A stretch of 64,000 nucleotides of DNA from Hyphomicrobiales bacterium (GCA_021775525.1 JAJFHQ010000004.1:20018-84017); one strand, 5' to 3'. Shown: positions 34,602-45,323, counted from the stretch's first letter. Translations and numbers: made by a program. Notes: generated from the sequence alone by a model not told the origin.

Positions 34602-35033
34602 ATGAATGTTGCAACCATCCTTGGTGAAAAGGGTCGGCAGGTTATCACTGCAAAATCTGAAGCCTCTTTATTGGAAATTGCGAAGACGCTCCGTGAGCAC
34701 TCTATTGGCTGCATCGTGGTCAGTGATGGTAACGATGGAATTGCAGGAATTGTATCGGAACGGGACCTGGTGCGCGCCATAGCGAAATCCGGCACTGATA
34801 TCCTCAAGTCCCCGGTTTCACAAAGTATGACCAAGAAAGTCATTTCCTGCCAGAAAAGCGATACCATTCATACGATCATGGCAGCAATGACGGATGGACG
34901 TTTCCGTCACATGCCTGTTGTCGAAGACGACAAGCTTATTGGCGTGATTTCGATTGGAGACGTTGTGCGTCTGAGGATTGCTGAGGCTGAGCTGGAAGCG
35001 GCGGCCATGCGGGATTATATCGCAACTGGCTAA
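34602..35033 (+). CDS. Tandem CBS-domain protein
   Basis: 143 residues holding two CBS motifs: the first ends in GIVSERDLVRAI, the second in GVISIGDVVRLRI, followed by a helix (EAELEAAAMRDYI). Such stand-alone pairs bind AMP/ATP or S-adenosyl compounds and regulate partner proteins. AGAGGAGAA lies before the ATG. It converges with the patatin gene. Confidence 0.92.
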   Translation: MNVATILGEKGRQVITAKSEASLLEIAKTLREHSIGCIVVSDGNDGIAGIVSERDLVRAIAKSGTDILKSPVSQSMTKKVISCQKSDTIHTIMAAMTDGRFRHMPVVEDDKLIGVISIGDVVRLRIAEAELEAAAMRDYIATG

Positions 35034-35058
35034 GACAAACTTATTGCGAGACTATCAA

Positions 35059-35976
35059 TCAGGCGGCCATCAGGCTGACGGCTCGCTCGATGTCTTCCAG
35101 AACTTTTTCCGTTGCCTGCTTGCCGCTGGCGATGGCTTTATCAGCCATGTGGAAGTCGAACATCCCCATTTCTTCCAGAACGGGCATCACCATGATATCG
35201 GGTGGGTCACCGGCCAGCCTTGAGCGGGCAATACGGTCCTGGATGATGTTGAAGGAGTCCATCATCACGCTTGATATGCCTGGTGCATCGCCGCCCTGAC
35301 CGAAAAATTGTCGGCGCAATAAACTATGTGCGGCCCGACCATTGCCGGCAGGCGGCTGGTTTTCCGCTTCTGGAAGGTCTTCTTCTTCAAAAGCATTTTG
35401 TTCGGGTACGACGGTTCCTTTGCCGAAAAAGTCCCAGTTCAGATTGACCGCGATGACGATCCGCGCACCCATGGCGCGGCAGACTGAAACCGGAATCGGG
35501 TTCACCAGTGCGCCGTCGATTAGCCAGCGATTGTTGATCTTGACCGGCCTGAAAATGCCGGGCAGAGCATAGGAAGCGTGCATGGCAGGGACGAGAGGCC
35601 CCTTGCTGAGCCAAATTTCATGACCGGTCTTGAGTTCGGTTGCAACGGCCACATATTTTTTCTCCAGATTTTCAATATGGACGTGCTGCAGGTGATCGTT
35701 GAGTTCTTCGGACAGGCGTTGCCCTGAAATAAGCCCTGAACCGGCAAAATTGAAATCCAGCAGGCCGAACACGCGCCGCCGGGTCAGGCTGCGAGAAAAT
35801 ACTTCAAGCTCATCAAGCTTGCCTGACACGAAACAACCACCGACAACGGAGCCTATTGATGTGCCAACAACAATATCAGGTGAGAGACCGGCCTCAGCGA
35901 GGGCGTGCAAAACGCCTATGTGAGACCATCCGCGGGCTGCCCCGCCGCCTAAGGCTATGCCTATCTTGGGCTTCAT
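35059..35976 (-). CDS. Patatin-like phospholipase (RssA-like)
   Basis: 305 residues. Oxyanion hole ALGGGAARGWSHIGVL at the N-terminus, nucleophile Ser in GTSIGS near residue 41, and catalytic Asp in DGALVNP near 152: the patatin Ser-Asp dyad is complete. No signal peptide, so probably a cytoplasmic or membrane-associated lipid acyl hydrolase. Residues 190-220 are a low-complexity acidic insert. Confidence 0.92.
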   Translation of the reverse strand: MKPKIGIALGGGAARGWSHIGVLHALAEAGLSPDIVVGTSIGSVVGGCFVSGKLDELEVFSRSLTRRRVFGLLDFNFAGSGLISGQRLSEELNDHLQHVHIENLEKKYVAVATELKTGHEIWLSKGPLVPAMHASYALPGIFRPVKINNRWLIDGALVNPIPVSVCRAMGARIVIAVNLNWDFFGKGTVVPEQNAFEEEDLPEAENQPPAGNGRAAHSLLRRQFFGQGGDAPGISSVMMDSFNIIQDRIARSRLAGDPPDIMVMPVLEEMGMFDFHMADKAIASGKQATEKVLEDIERAVSLMAA

Positions 35977-36116
35977 CTTTGTCGTTCCTACTCGCGGACA
36001 TTGAATTCTTCATCGGCCCACCGGAACGGAACCCTGCCGAACCGTGCCCTGATAATAATTTGATGTGTTTAAGTGTGAGTTAAAGCTCGTGAAATCCTGA
36101 CAGGCTGAATTGGGTG

Positions 36117-36596
36117 TCAGAGCTGCGTCGGGTTTGGTGCATCACCGTAAACTTCGTCCGGATCGAAGGTCTTTGAGTCCTCCCTGAATTCCAGTTCCAG
36201 TTCAGGAGACGGCTTACCACCAGTTGGAATAGAACGATAAAAGCAGGACATGTAACCCACGTGACATGAGGCGCCAGAGCCGGCGACGTCCACTTTGAGC
36301 CAGATCGCGTCCTGGTCGTCGTCGATGCGCAAGTCAACGACCTTCTGCACCAGACCGCTGGTTGCACCCTTGTGCCAGAGAACCTTGCGCGAGCGGCTCC
36401 AATAGTGCGCTTCACCTGTCTCAATGGTTTTGGCAAGCGCCTCGGCGTTCATGTAGCCGAGCATCAGCACATCGCCGGTCTCGGAATCTGTGGTGACGGC
36501 AGCAATCAGGCCGTCCGCGTCAAATTTGGGCGCGAGTTCATGGCCCTCCTCAACTTGTTCGACCGACACGCGTTTGGAGAATTGGTTCTCAGTCAT
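36117..36596 (-). CDS. hisI: Phosphoribosyl-AMP cyclohydrolase
   Basis: Third step of histidine synthesis. 159 residues. Family segments: [26 protein letters not shown] and the zinc cysteines in [12 protein letters not shown]. No HisE (pyrophosphohydrolase) domain is fused, as usual in alphaproteobacteria. It starts 38 bp after folE on the same strand; the two proteins belong to related purine-ring-opening chemistry but different pathways. Confidence 0.96.
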   Translation of the reverse strand: MTENQFSKRVSVEQVEEGHELAPKFDADGLIAAVTTDSETGDVLMLGYMNAEALAKTIETGEAHYWSRSRKVLWHKGATSGLVQKVVDLRIDDDQDAIWLKVDVAGSGASCHVGYMSCFYRSIPTGGKPSPELELEFREDSKTFDPDEVYGDAPNPTQL

Positions 36597-36634
36597 GATG
36601 CTGGTCAATCCTGCTGTCCCGAGTTGCCCGGGGA

Positions 36635-37270
36635 CTAGTTCCTGCCGCGCGAAAGCATCAGGAAGCGGTCCTGTTGGGACGGGTCGTCCTTGAACAAACC
36701 CGTGAACTGGGTGGTGATCGTCGCCACGTTGGGCTTCTGAACACCGCGGATCGACATACACTGATGAACGGCTTCGATCATGACAGCCACGCCCAGCGGT
36801 TTCAAAACGCTGTCAATTGTGTAGGCGATTTGTGCCGTCATGGTTTCCTGTGTTTGCAGCCGGCGCGCATATATTTCGACGACGCGGGCTAGTTTTGATA
36901 TGCCGACAACCTTGTCTTCAGGGAAGTAGGCGACATGGGCCCTGCCGATGAAAGGCACCATATGATGTTCGCAGTGGGAGTTGAGCTCGATATCCCTGAG
37001 CATAACAATATCGTCATACCCGCCGACCTCATCAAATGTGCGCGAGAGCACGTCAATCGGACACTCATCATATCCCTTGAAAAATTCCTGGTAGGCATTG
37101 ACCACGCGCTTGGGCGTATCGATAAGGCCTTCGCGTTTGGGATCATCCCCAGCCCAGGCAATCAGGGTGCGAACCGCCTCTTCGGCCTCGGCCCTGTCAG
37201 GCCTGTTAACGTCCGGGCCTGCGCCAAGTTGTGGCCTGGCAGCTCTAATTTTTTTGACAACTGCGTCCAT
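36635..37270 (-). CDS. folE: GTP cyclohydrolase I
   Basis: Makes dihydroneopterin triphosphate, entry to folate. 211 residues, with the zinc and active-site segments [21 protein letters not shown] and [16 protein letters not shown] and the QTQET helix all present. The N-terminal 25 residues are variable. It is the first gene of a folE-hisI pair. Confidence 0.97.
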   Translation of the reverse strand: MDAVVKKIRAARPQLGAGPDVNRPDRAEAEEAVRTLIAWAGDDPKREGLIDTPKRVVNAYQEFFKGYDECPIDVLSRTFDEVGGYDDIVMLRDIELNSHCEHHMVPFIGRAHVAYFPEDKVVGISKLARVVEIYARRLQTQETMTAQIAYTIDSVLKPLGVAVMIEAVHQCMSIRGVQKPNVATITTQFTGLFKDDPSQQDRFLMLSRGRN

Positions 37271-37511
37271 CGGATTCCTTCTCCGTCAGTCGGTGCCTGG
37301 CATTCTGTCACAATTTGTCAGGCTTTTGTCCCGACAATGTTATCTCATTATAACCGGAAATCAGCCCTTGCGAATTATGTGCAACTATACCGATATATGA
37401 GACAAGGGAAGTATCGGCCTTGTACCGGCGCTTTGGGAACATCCCGGTGCTGCCGAAACACTCGCCGCAGGATATATAGTTCATGGCGTTAACCCGCAAG
37501 GGCTTGACCGC

Positions 37512-38003
37512 ATGACAAGTTTGAGAACCGTGATGAGTGAACTGGACGAAATCTATAATCCGCGCATTTTGGAGCTCGCGGCAAATATACCGCTTGGCGC
37601 CCGCCTAGAGGACCCGCAGGCCAGCGCTACGGCGCATTCAAAGCTGTGCGGCAGCACGGTCTCTGTCGATCTGAAGATGGATGGGGACGTGATTGCGGAG
37701 TATGGGCAATCGGTCAAGGCATGCCTTTTGGGACAGGCGGCCTCATCGATCATGGCACGAAACATCATTGGCTCTAACGCAGATGAACTGCGCGAAGTCG
37801 GGGCCAAAATGCGCAAAATGTTGAAACAGGACGGCACGCCACCAAACGGAAAATGGAAAGATCTTGAAGTTCTTGAGCCGGTGCGTGACTTCAGGGCACG
37901 TCATGCCTCGACCCTGCTGGTGTTCGATGCAGTCGAGGAAGCAATAGCAGAGATCGAACAAGCTCGCTCATTGGAAACTCCTGAATCTGCGCCGGCCGGC
38001 TAG
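37512..38003 (+). CDS. IscU/NifU-like iron-sulfur scaffold protein, third Cys absent
   Basis: 163 residues. The fold is that of IscU: Cys46 in KLCGS, Cys71 in KACLLGQAAS and His131 in RARHASTL. IscU has His-Cys at the last site, here His131-Ala132, so only two of three cluster cysteines remain. I believe this form is usual among the SUF-associated scaffold proteins of alphaproteobacteria, but would verify. The next gene starts 3 bp after its stop. Confidence 0.88.
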   Translation: MTSLRTVMSELDEIYNPRILELAANIPLGARLEDPQASATAHSKLCGSTVSVDLKMDGDVIAEYGQSVKACLLGQAASSIMARNIIGSNADELREVGAKMRKMLKQDGTPPNGKWKDLEVLEPVRDFRARHASTLLVFDAVEEAIAEIEQARSLETPESAPAG

Positions 38004-38006
38004 CCC

Positions 38007-38969
38007 TTGCGCTGGATTCCGGCAGAAGAATTGCGTGAGGGATTCGACCTTTCTGCGCTGATTGATGCCCTGGAGGAAGGGCACAGGCGTCCCAGGCCAG
38101 ACCTCTCAGAAGCGTTGATTGGCCGGTATGCGAATCGCTACCTCGTCCGCTCGGCCCATGATGGCGCTAAGCTCCTCGGTAGCAAACTCATCACAATCGT
38201 GCCGGACAATCCTGTGAAGCTGAGTCTTCCAAGCGTGCAGGCGGTAATTATGTTGTTCGATGCTGAAACCGGTGTGCCATTGACGGTACTGGACGCAACC
38301 GAGCTCACATACTGGAAGACGGCCGCAGACAGCGCACTGGGCGCGAGGCTTTTGTCACGGCCAGATGCAAGAACGCTACTCGTCGCGGGCGCGGGTGGCT
38401 TGGCGCCATGGCTTGTGCGGGGGCACCTGCTGGCGCGTCCGGGTCTTGAAAAAATTCTGCTCTGGAACCGTACATTGGATCATGCCGTGGAGTGTGTAGG
38501 CAGGCTCGGCGATGAAGGAATCGACGTGCAGGTGATCCCTGAACTCGAAACGGGCGTGCGTCAGGCAGATATCATCTCCACGGCGACCATGGCGCCTCAA
38601 CCCATTCTCAAAGGCGAATGGCTCAAATCTGGAGCCCATGTAGATCTGGTTGGCGGTTATTCTGAAGATACACGCGAAGCGGATGACGAGACCATGCGCC
38701 GTGGTCGGATTTTCGTTGATTGCCGCTCATCTGCATTGGAAGGCGTTGGAGATATCCTTGCGCCACTCAAGTCGGGTGTCATATCTGAAAACAGCATCGA
38801 GGGGGATCTCTATGATCTTGCTGGAGGCGGCAATTTAGGGGCGCGCAAGGAGAGCGACATCACGGTATTCAAAAATGCAGGCGGGGCACATCTGGATCTG
38901 ATGGTGGCGACGGCATTGCTCGATCGCCTGGACAGGGAGATCGGGGCCCATGGCTCCGATACGGGATGA
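38007..38969 (+). CDS. Ornithine cyclodeaminase/mu-crystallin family dehydrogenase
   Basis: 320 residues, TTG start 3 bp after the scaffold gene. Substrate-binding N-terminal part with [11 protein letters not shown], then the Rossmann motif [16 protein letters not shown] near residue 130 and ILLWNRT. Members are ornithine cyclodeaminases, ketimine reductases, alanine dehydrogenases or related imino-acid enzymes; which one cannot be told. It overlaps yidD by 4 bp (ATGA). Confidence 0.88.
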   Translation: MRWIPAEELREGFDLSALIDALEEGHRRPRPDLSEALIGRYANRYLVRSAHDGAKLLGSKLITIVPDNPVKLSLPSVQAVIMLFDAETGVPLTVLDATELTYWKTAADSALGARLLSRPDARTLLVAGAGGLAPWLVRGHLLARPGLEKILLWNRTLDHAVECVGRLGDEGIDVQVIPELETGVRQADIISTATMAPQPILKGEWLKSGAHVDLVGGYSEDTREADDETMRRGRIFVDCRSSALEGVGDILAPLKSGVISENSIEGDLYDLAGGGNLGARKESDITVFKNAGGAHLDLMVATALLDRLDREIGAHGSDTG

Positions 38970-39292
38970 TGGTCTCAATGGACCGGGCCGTGAAAGCTAT
39001 GCTCAAGGCCCCCATCAAGCTTTATCGATACACGTTATCCGCCTTCGCCGGGCGTGAATGCCGCTATCTGCCAACCTGTTCCGAATATGCTGAAGAGGCC
39101 ATCGACAAGAATGGTCCCTGGAAAGGGTTCTGGCTCGCCACGTCTCGGCTCTGCCGCTGTAATCCGTGGGGGCCGAGCGGGTTTGACCCGGTGCCAAATC
39201 TCGCAAGTGACTACCACCCATGGTGGGCACCATGGCGTTACGGGTGCTGGAGCAGAGCGCAAATGACACGCAAACTTGACAAAACCCCGTAG
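38966..39292 (+). CDS. yidD: Membrane protein insertion efficiency factor YidD
   Basis: 108 residues, longer than the usual 70-90 by a C-terminal tail ([14 protein letters not shown]...). The family core is clear: [15 protein letters not shown] and [15 protein letters not shown]. It normally lies beside rnpA-yidC; here it is translationally coupled to an imino-acid dehydrogenase gene, as in a number of alphaproteobacteria. Aids YidC-dependent membrane insertion. Confidence 0.95.
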   Translation: MMVSMDRAVKAMLKAPIKLYRYTLSAFAGRECRYLPTCSEYAEEAIDKNGPWKGFWLATSRLCRCNPWGPSGFDPVPNLASDYHPWWAPWRYGCWSRAQMTRKLDKTP

Positions 39293-39386
39293 AGTCGCGC
39301 ATTCCAAGCTTTCACACTGAGTCCCCAGAGTGGGCTCTGGTCCATCTTACCTGCGTAGTAGGCAGTGAGTGAGAGGAGAGAGAGAA

Positions 39387-41330
39387 ATGGTTTCCCTGAC
39401 ATTCCCCGATGGCAATTCGCGCGATTTTGACAATGGCGTAACCGGCACCGCTGTTGCCGAGTCCATTTCAAAGTCACTGTCGAAAAAAGCCGTGGCTATG
39501 GTGGTTGATGGCGAGTTGAGCGATCTGTCCGACCCGGTTCAAAGCGATGCGCAAATCCAGATTGTGACCCGCGACGATGATGCGGCGTTGGAGCTAATCC
39601 GGCACGATGCGGCCCATGTGATGGCTGAAGCTGTGCAGGAACTTTTCCCTGGCACGCAGGTCACCATCGGCCCCGTGATCGAGAACGGATTTTATTATGA
39701 TTTTGATCGGGAGGAGCCCTTTACTCCCGAAGACCTGCCGAAAATTGAAAAGAAGATGGCCGAGATCATAGCCCGAGGCGCGCCCTTCACCAAGGAGGTG
39801 TGGACCAGGGACAAAGCCAAAAAAACTTTCAAGGAGATGGGTGAAGACTACAAGGTCGAGCTGATCGACGCGATCCCCGAAGGTGAGGATTTAAAGATAT
39901 ATGCACAAGGCGACTGGTTTGATCTGTGCCGTGGCCCGCATATGCCGTCAACAAAGCATGTGGGCAGCGCCTTCAAACTGTTGAGCATCGCCGGGGCATA
40001 CTGGCGCGGTGATTCCGACAATCCCATGCTCCAGCGCATATACGCGACGGCCTGGACCAATGAGAAGGATCTGAAAGCCTACCTCACCATGCTGGAGGAG
40101 GCCGAGAAGCGTGACCATCGCCGCTTGGGCCGTGAGATGGATCTGTTCCATTTCCAGGAGGAAGCTCCAGGTTCCGTGTTCTGGCACGCCAAGGGCTGGA
40201 CGCTGTTTCAAGCGCTCATCAACTATATGCGCAGGCGACAGAACGATGCGGGATATGTCGAAGTGAACTCACCGGACATGATGGACAAGGGCTTGTGGGA
40301 AAAATCAGGCCATTGGGAGAAGTTCGGGGAGAATATGTTCACCACCGTAACGCCGGATGAACGGGTGTATTGCTGCAAGCCGATGAATTGCCCGGGGCAT
40401 GTTCAAATCTTCAAGCATGGACTCAAGAGCTACAAGGAACTCCCTATAAAGATTGCAGAATTTGGAAAGGTGCATCGCTATGAGCCTTCTGGTGCCCTGC
40501 ATGGAATGCTGCGTGTGCGCCATTTCACCCAGGACGATGCGCATATCTTCTGCACCCATGAGCAAATTACGGAAGAATGCGTGAAGGTCAACAATCTGAT
40601 CCTGTCGATCTACCGTGATTTCGGTTTTGAGGATGTGGTTATCAAGTTCTCGGATCGTCCCGAAAAGCGCGTTGGTTCCGATGACATTTGGGACCAGTCT
40701 GAAGCCGCGCTCAAAACCGCTGTCGAAGCAGCAGGGATGGATTACGAACTCAATCCTGGTGAAGGGGCGTTTTACGGACCTAAGCTTGAATATGTGTTGC
40801 GTGATGCAATTGGCCGGGACTGGCAGTGTGGGACGCTTCAAGTTGATCTGAACCTTCCCGATCGGCTAGGCGCATTTTACATCGGTCAGGATGGCGAGAA
40901 ATACGTCCCCGTCATGCTCCATCGTGCCATGTTTGGCTCGCTCGAAAGATTCACTGGAATATTGATCGAGCAGCATGCGGGGCATTTCCCGCTTTGGCTG
41001 GCGCCGCTTCAGGCGGTCGTAGCGACCATTGTGTCTGATGTTGATGCGTATGCTGTTGAGGTGCTTGAAGCGCTTAAAAAAGCCGGACTGCGCGGTGAGG
41101 TTGATCTCAGAAACGAGAAGATCAACTACAAGGTGCGTGAGCATTCTGTCGGTAAGGTGCCGGTGATGTTCGTATGCGGCAAGCGCGAAGCAGAGGAAGG
41201 GACCGTCTCCATTCGACGTCTCGGTTCCAAGGACCAGAGCGTCCTTCCGCTGGATGAAGCCATCGCCGCACTGGTGGAGGAAGCCGTGCCGCCAGATCTC
41301 AAACCCGGATACAAGGCAGAAGCGGCATAG
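39387..41330 (+). CDS. thrS: Threonine--tRNA ligase
   Basis: 647 residues. Domains in order: TGS (about 1-63), editing domain with [11 protein letters not shown], catalytic core with the zinc Cys in [10 protein letters not shown], motif 2 region [20 protein letters not shown], motif 3 with [12 protein letters not shown], and the C-terminal anticodon-binding domain. AGGAGAG lies before ATG 39387. A 6-bp hairpin CCAGAG-TGGG-CTCTGG (39325-39340) lies in the leader. Confidence 0.98.
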   Translation: MVSLTFPDGNSRDFDNGVTGTAVAESISKSLSKKAVAMVVDGELSDLSDPVQSDAQIQIVTRDDDAALELIRHDAAHVMAEAVQELFPGTQVTIGPVIENGFYYDFDREEPFTPEDLPKIEKKMAEIIARGAPFTKEVWTRDKAKKTFKEMGEDYKVELIDAIPEGEDLKIYAQGDWFDLCRGPHMPSTKHVGSAFKLLSIAGAYWRGDSDNPMLQRIYATAWTNEKDLKAYLTMLEEAEKRDHRRLGREMDLFHFQEEAPGSVFWHAKGWTLFQALINYMRRRQNDAGYVEVNSPDMMDKGLWEKSGHWEKFGENMFTTVTPDERVYCCKPMNCPGHVQIFKHGLKSYKELPIKIAEFGKVHRYEPSGALHGMLRVRHFTQDDAHIFCTHEQITEECVKVNNLILSIYRDFGFEDVVIKFSDRPEKRVGSDDIWDQSEAALKTAVEAAGMDYELNPGEGAFYGPKLEYVLRDAIGRDWQCGTLQVDLNLPDRLGAFYIGQDGEKYVPVMLHRAMFGSLERFTGILIEQHAGHFPLWLAPLQAVVATIVSDVDAYAVEVLEALKKAGLRGEVDLRNEKINYKVREHSVGKVPVMFVCGKREAEEGTVSIRRLGSKDQSVLPLDEAIAALVEEAVPPDLKPGYKAEAA

Positions 41331-41341
41331 CAAGTACTTTC

Positions 41342-43000
41342 CTACTGGATCACAACTTCAATTTGCTTCGTCTCGCCGGGATCAATAACGAATTCGCGGG
41401 TATAATTTTTGCCGCCATGGCGCGCGAGCACGGAGTAATTGCCGGCCGCAAGTATATGCGAGGGGAGGGCGCCGGCGCTTTCCTTCACAATGTCGCCGCC
41501 GGTCGTGAGAATGTTCCATTGGGTATCGGCCAGGGCCTCGCCGCCAGGCTGATTTACGAGCTTCAGCGTAACCTTGGCCGCGGAGTGATTGATGGTCGCA
41601 TCGGTAAGCCTGCCGGGCTCCACGGTCACATCCGCGCGCACTATGGCATTGGCGTCGCCATAGGTGCTAACCACCTGATAGGCCCCCGCATTGAGGCGCA
41701 GGACAACCCCGGGCTTTGCATCGCGTAGAACGATCTTGCGCTTGCCGAACTGGTCAGATTCCGACTCGTCCGCATAGAGATCATAACGGACAGAATTGGG
41801 CGGAATTGTCGTACCGTTAAGGGTCACGGCGCCCAGGCGCAGGCCACCGGCATTCAGGATGTAACTTTCCTGTAACGCCTGCCCGCTGATGACGTCGATA
41901 TCCTTGATAAGGTTCACCTTGCCGTAGGCGGCTGCGATCCGGTATGAGCCCGGCGGCAGTGCCGCAGTTGGCGTTGCTTCCTGGAAGGTATCGACCAGCT
42001 GGTATTTTCCGTCCTTGGTTTTCGCATTTTTGTAAATCCACCACACCAGGCCGGACTTTATTATCGCGCCGTCCTCGACCGTGCGCGCGGACAGGGTTAC
42101 CGGTACGGAGTCACCTGATTTGGCCAGGGCCCGTTGGGGTGAAGGTTTTACCGGTGTTGCCGGAGCCTGTGCCGTTTCAGTAGATTTTGGCGTTGAGACG
42201 GGTGTGGTTTTTTCGGACGGGGTCTGCGATACCGACCCCGTTGTCAGGCGATCACCAGTAGTCATGGGCGGGAGTGGTGCTGCGCTTGCCACGGGTTGTG
42301 GTTTCATAGCTTCGAACTTCGGCATAGGCGGCTTCATCGCCACTTCGAATGCTTCTTTCACGCTCGCTGCCAGCTCAACTTCATTTGTGGCAGATGTAAA
42401 AATGCCACCGCCGTTATCAGAGATGCAGCTCAATGCTGTGAGCTTCTTCTTCTGCTTTGCGTCGAATGCGATGGTGTGGATTGTTAGATCCTTGCCCCCT
42501 GATTTTAGCTCGGATGCGATATCGCAGGGGTTTGTGTTGCAATTATCCATGCCATCGGCAATGAGGATCAGGCTGAGTTGACGCTCCTTGTAATGGCCTG
42601 CATTGGCCGCCTTGATTAGGGCAGCGGCAATTGGCGTTGAGCCTTTCGGCTTGATGCCGTTCACGACCTTGATGAAGCTGGCCGCTTTGTGCTGGCCCGG
42701 ATTGAGCATCACTTCTATGTCGCCGCATCCGGTTGACTGGCGGTGGCCATAGGAGACGAGGCCTAGATTGAGCCGACCCTCGAGTTCCCTGACGATGCTG
42801 CCAATGACGTTTCGGGTGCTGACCACCTTGTTCACGCCCTTGATTTGCCCCCACATGCTGCGCGAGGAATCGAGAATCAAGATGATATTGGGTTTGGTAT
42901 CCGCGTCCTGAGCAGATGCAACCGGGGCCCATGTCACCTGCAATGAAGTCAAGATGATGAGTGCCGGTGCAAGACAACGCCGTAGCACGGAGCGAAACAT
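41342..43000 (-). CDS. Exported von Willebrand factor A-domain protein
   Basis: 552 residues with a signal peptide (cleavage near residue 30). VWA domain (about 37-220) with the metal site DSSRS and later Thr/Asp positions (KGSTPIAAAL, ADGMDN). A Pro/Thr-rich linker (about 225-295) leads to repeated beta-sandwich-like segments (LPPGSYRIAAAYG, LNAGAYQVVSTYG, LAAGNYSVLARHG), three copies of one motif near 350, 440 and 520. Probably a periplasmic or surface protein; role unknown. It converges with thrS. Confidence 0.88.
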   Translation of the reverse strand: MFRSVLRRCLAPALIILTSLQVTWAPVASAQDADTKPNIILILDSSRSMWGQIKGVNKVVSTRNVIGSIVRELEGRLNLGLVSYGHRQSTGCGDIEVMLNPGQHKAASFIKVVNGIKPKGSTPIAAALIKAANAGHYKERQLSLILIADGMDNCNTNPCDIASELKSGGKDLTIHTIAFDAKQKKKLTALSCISDNGGGIFTSATNEVELAASVKEAFEVAMKPPMPKFEAMKPQPVASAAPLPPMTTGDRLTTGSVSQTPSEKTTPVSTPKSTETAQAPATPVKPSPQRALAKSGDSVPVTLSARTVEDGAIIKSGLVWWIYKNAKTKDGKYQLVDTFQEATPTAALPPGSYRIAAAYGKVNLIKDIDVISGQALQESYILNAGGLRLGAVTLNGTTIPPNSVRYDLYADESESDQFGKRKIVLRDAKPGVVLRLNAGAYQVVSTYGDANAIVRADVTVEPGRLTDATINHSAAKVTLKLVNQPGGEALADTQWNILTTGGDIVKESAGALPSHILAAGNYSVLARHGGKNYTREFVIDPGETKQIEVVIQ

Positions 43001-43209
43001 CGATGGTCTCCCGTAATTTTCTATTGGGCAGTATGGCGCATATGGCGCTCGGCACCACCATGATTCTCAAAATACCATGGTAATGGTTAGCTTCAAACCG
43101 GGGCACTTTGGTGTCAATGAGCAATGGCGAACGCGGGAGCCATGGCCATTGTTTGTGCAGCCAAATTACGATACCCAGAGCGTCTTGTGAGTGGTGGACT
43201 GGTTGGGAA

Positions 43210-43794
43210 ATGTCTGACTCAGCACTGAATCTGCTTCTGGCCCGGCGCTCTGTCGTGGCCAACAAATTAGGGTCACCAGGTCCGGACGCGCAGCAATTGC
43301 GCCAGATGCTGACCGCGGCAGCTCGGGTGCCCGATCATAAAAAACTGGTGCCATGGCGTTTTATCCTGTTCGAGGGGGAGGCACGCGCCGCGTTCGGCCA
43401 TGTGCTTGCCGAAGCTTGCAAGGCAAATGAACCTGATGTCGGTGAAACGCGACTTGAGACGGAAGCCGGGCGCTTTTTGCGCGCCCCCGTAGTCGTTGCG
43501 GTGATTTCCTCTCTGGTCGAGAATCCGGGTGCACCTGAATGGGAGCAGGTTCTCTCTGCCGGAGCCGCCTGTCAAAACCTGCTGATCGCAGCCAATGCAG
43601 CTGGGTTCTCCGGCCAATGGATCACGGAGTGGTACGCATATGACACGCAGGTCTGTGCCGCACTTGGCCTCAAGGCGGGCGAGCGCGTGGCGGGGTTCGT
43701 ATATATCGGAACCGCGCAGGAGAAGCCCGATGAGCGCGACCGGCCCAATCTCGATGAAATAACTCTTTCCTGGACCCCAGAAGGCAGGGGTTGA
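43210..43794 (+). CDS. Nitroreductase family protein (YdjA-like)
   Basis: 194 residues from ATG 43210. FMN-binding segments: RRSVVANKLG near residue 11, PDHKKLVPWRF near 41, and AGAACQNLLIAANAAGFSGQWIT near 120. Shorter than the NfsB type and close to YdjA/TdsD-like members. Substrate unknown. The flavin reductase gene follows 40 bp later, so the two could work as a reductase pair. Confidence 0.9.
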   Translation: MSDSALNLLLARRSVVANKLGSPGPDAQQLRQMLTAAARVPDHKKLVPWRFILFEGEARAAFGHVLAEACKANEPDVGETRLETEAGRFLRAPVVVAVISSLVENPGAPEWEQVLSAGAACQNLLIAANAAGFSGQWITEWYAYDTQVCAALGLKAGERVAGFVYIGTAQEKPDERDRPNLDEITLSWTPEGRG

Positions 43795-43834
43795 GCCAGT
43801 AGCCCGCGGGCTTTGAAAAATTGGAGATGACTTC

Positions 43835-44428
43835 GTGTTTTACGATACTGATGAGAACGCTCACGGCCTGAAGCATGACCCATTCAAGGCTCTCGTGGCG
43901 CCTCGCCCGATTGGCTGGATTTCCTCTCTATCGCGCGATGGTATCGTCAATCTTGCGCCATACAGTTTCTTCAACGCGATCTCTGATGTTCCGCCCTTCG
44001 TGATGTTCTCATCGGCGGGACAAAAAGACAGTCTGGTGAATATCGAGGTGACGGGCGAATTTGTATGCTCTCTTGCGACATATGATCTCAAGGACCAAAT
44101 GAACACGACCTCGGCAGCTGTCGGCCCGGAAGTGAACGAGATGGAACTTGCCGGTCTGACCCCGGCATCCTGCAAGCTCGTCAGTCCGCCGCGTGTGGCT
44201 GAGTCCCCGGTTGCTTTCGAATGCAGGCATTTCAAGACGATCCACCTGCCGGGCAAGGATGGCCGGGAGGGCTATATCGTTATCATTGGTCACGTGGTGG
44301 GAGTACACCTTGATGAGAGTGTGATCGTTGATGGCAAGGTCGATGTCACCAAATTGCGCCCGATCGCGCGGCTTGGATATATGGACTATACTGTGGTGGA
44401 TTCCGTCTTTTCCATGGACAGACCCTAG
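43835..44428 (+). CDS. Flavin reductase-like domain protein
   Basis: 197 residues, GTG start with TTGGAGATG upstream. The FMN-binding split-barrel is seen in LVAPRPIGWISSLSRDGIVNLAPYSFFN (about 16-43) and FVMFSSAGQKDSLVNI. These proteins reduce free flavin or act as flavoenzymes of unknown substrate. It follows a nitroreductase gene and converges with the CitE-like gene. Confidence 0.9.
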   Translation: MFYDTDENAHGLKHDPFKALVAPRPIGWISSLSRDGIVNLAPYSFFNAISDVPPFVMFSSAGQKDSLVNIEVTGEFVCSLATYDLKDQMNTTSAAVGPEVNEMELAGLTPASCKLVSPPRVAESPVAFECRHFKTIHLPGKDGREGYIVIIGHVVGVHLDESVIVDGKVDVTKLRPIARLGYMDYTVVDSVFSMDRP

Positions 44429-44439
44429 GCAGTCCCTCT

Positions 44440-45312
44440 TCAGGTCTGTCCGGCTCTTTCCAAAACCTTTTGTGCATGGGCGAGATGCGGCATGTCGACC
44501 ATGGCGCCATCCAGATTAATGACACCCACACCAGGTTCGGCTTCAAAGGCAGAGACAATCCGTTTGGCGCGGACGATTTCGCTCTCGGTCGGCGTGAAGG
44601 CCGCGTTAATGACCGAAACCTGATCAGGATGAATGGCGAGTTTGCCAGAAAAACCGTCTCCGGCTGCGCGTTCGGCACTGTGTTTCAACCCTTCAATGTC
44701 GCGAAAATCAGGATAAACCGTATCAATGGCATGGATGCCGGCTGCTGAGCCGGCGCATAGGCAGAGGGTGCGGGCAAGTTCCATGGGTTCACGATACAGC
44801 CCCTGATTGTTCAGGCTTGTCCGCGCACCAAGACTCGTGGCCAGGTCCTCGCTGCCCCAGGCAATGCCGCTCACCCTTGGTCCGCAGGATTGAAAGCTTG
44901 CAATATTCAGCATGGCTTGCGGGATTTCCGGTGCCAAAACGAGTATCGAGATGTGCCCCTTGTCCAGTTCCGCCTTTTGCTCCAGTTCGTCCAGCAACCC
45001 TGAAAGCGTTGCGACGTCTTCATTTGAGCGCGCCTTTGGCAACATTATTCCCGCCGGGCTGGCCGGAACAATCTTTTCTAGGTCATCCCTGGCCCATTCT
45101 GTTTCCAGGTCGTTGATGCGCACATAAAGCGGTATCTGCGACTTGCGGGTATCGCCTTGGGCAAGGAAATCTGCAACTTTTTCGCGAGCGGCAGTCTTGG
45201 TGTCACCGGCAACCGCATCCTCCAAGTCAATGAGGATCACATCCGCACCGCTGGTGAGGCCCTTAGCCAGTTTCCGGTCACTATCGCCGGGGGTAAAAAG
45301 TAGAGAACGCAT
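44440..45312 (-). CDS. CitE-like CoA ester lyase (HpcH/HpaI aldolase family)
   Basis: 290 residues from ATG 45312. TIM-barrel with RSLLFTPGDSDRKL at the start, IDLEDAVA with the metal Asp/Glu, RINDLETEW, and later GSEDLATSLG. Candidates are malyl-CoA lyase or thioesterase (Mcl2-like) and citramalyl-CoA lyase. It starts 11 bp after the MaoC gene, so both likely act in one pathway on a C4-C5 dicarboxylyl-CoA. Confidence 0.85.
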   Translation of the reverse strand: MRSLLFTPGDSDRKLAKGLTSGADVILIDLEDAVAGDTKTAAREKVADFLAQGDTRKSQIPLYVRINDLETEWARDDLEKIVPASPAGIMLPKARSNEDVATLSGLLDELEQKAELDKGHISILVLAPEIPQAMLNIASFQSCGPRVSGIAWGSEDLATSLGARTSLNNQGLYREPMELARTLCLCAGSAAGIHAIDTVYPDFRDIEGLKHSAERAAGDGFSGKLAIHPDQVSVINAAFTPTESEIVRAKRIVSAFEAEPGVGVINLDGAMVDMPHLAHAQKVLERAGQT

Positions 45313-45323
45313 ATTTTTGGCCC

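Noticed and set aside
39325..39340. Hairpin before thrS as a T-box or attenuator
   Set aside because: Only six pairs, no T-box sequence and no terminator; T-boxes are not expected in alphaproteobacteria.
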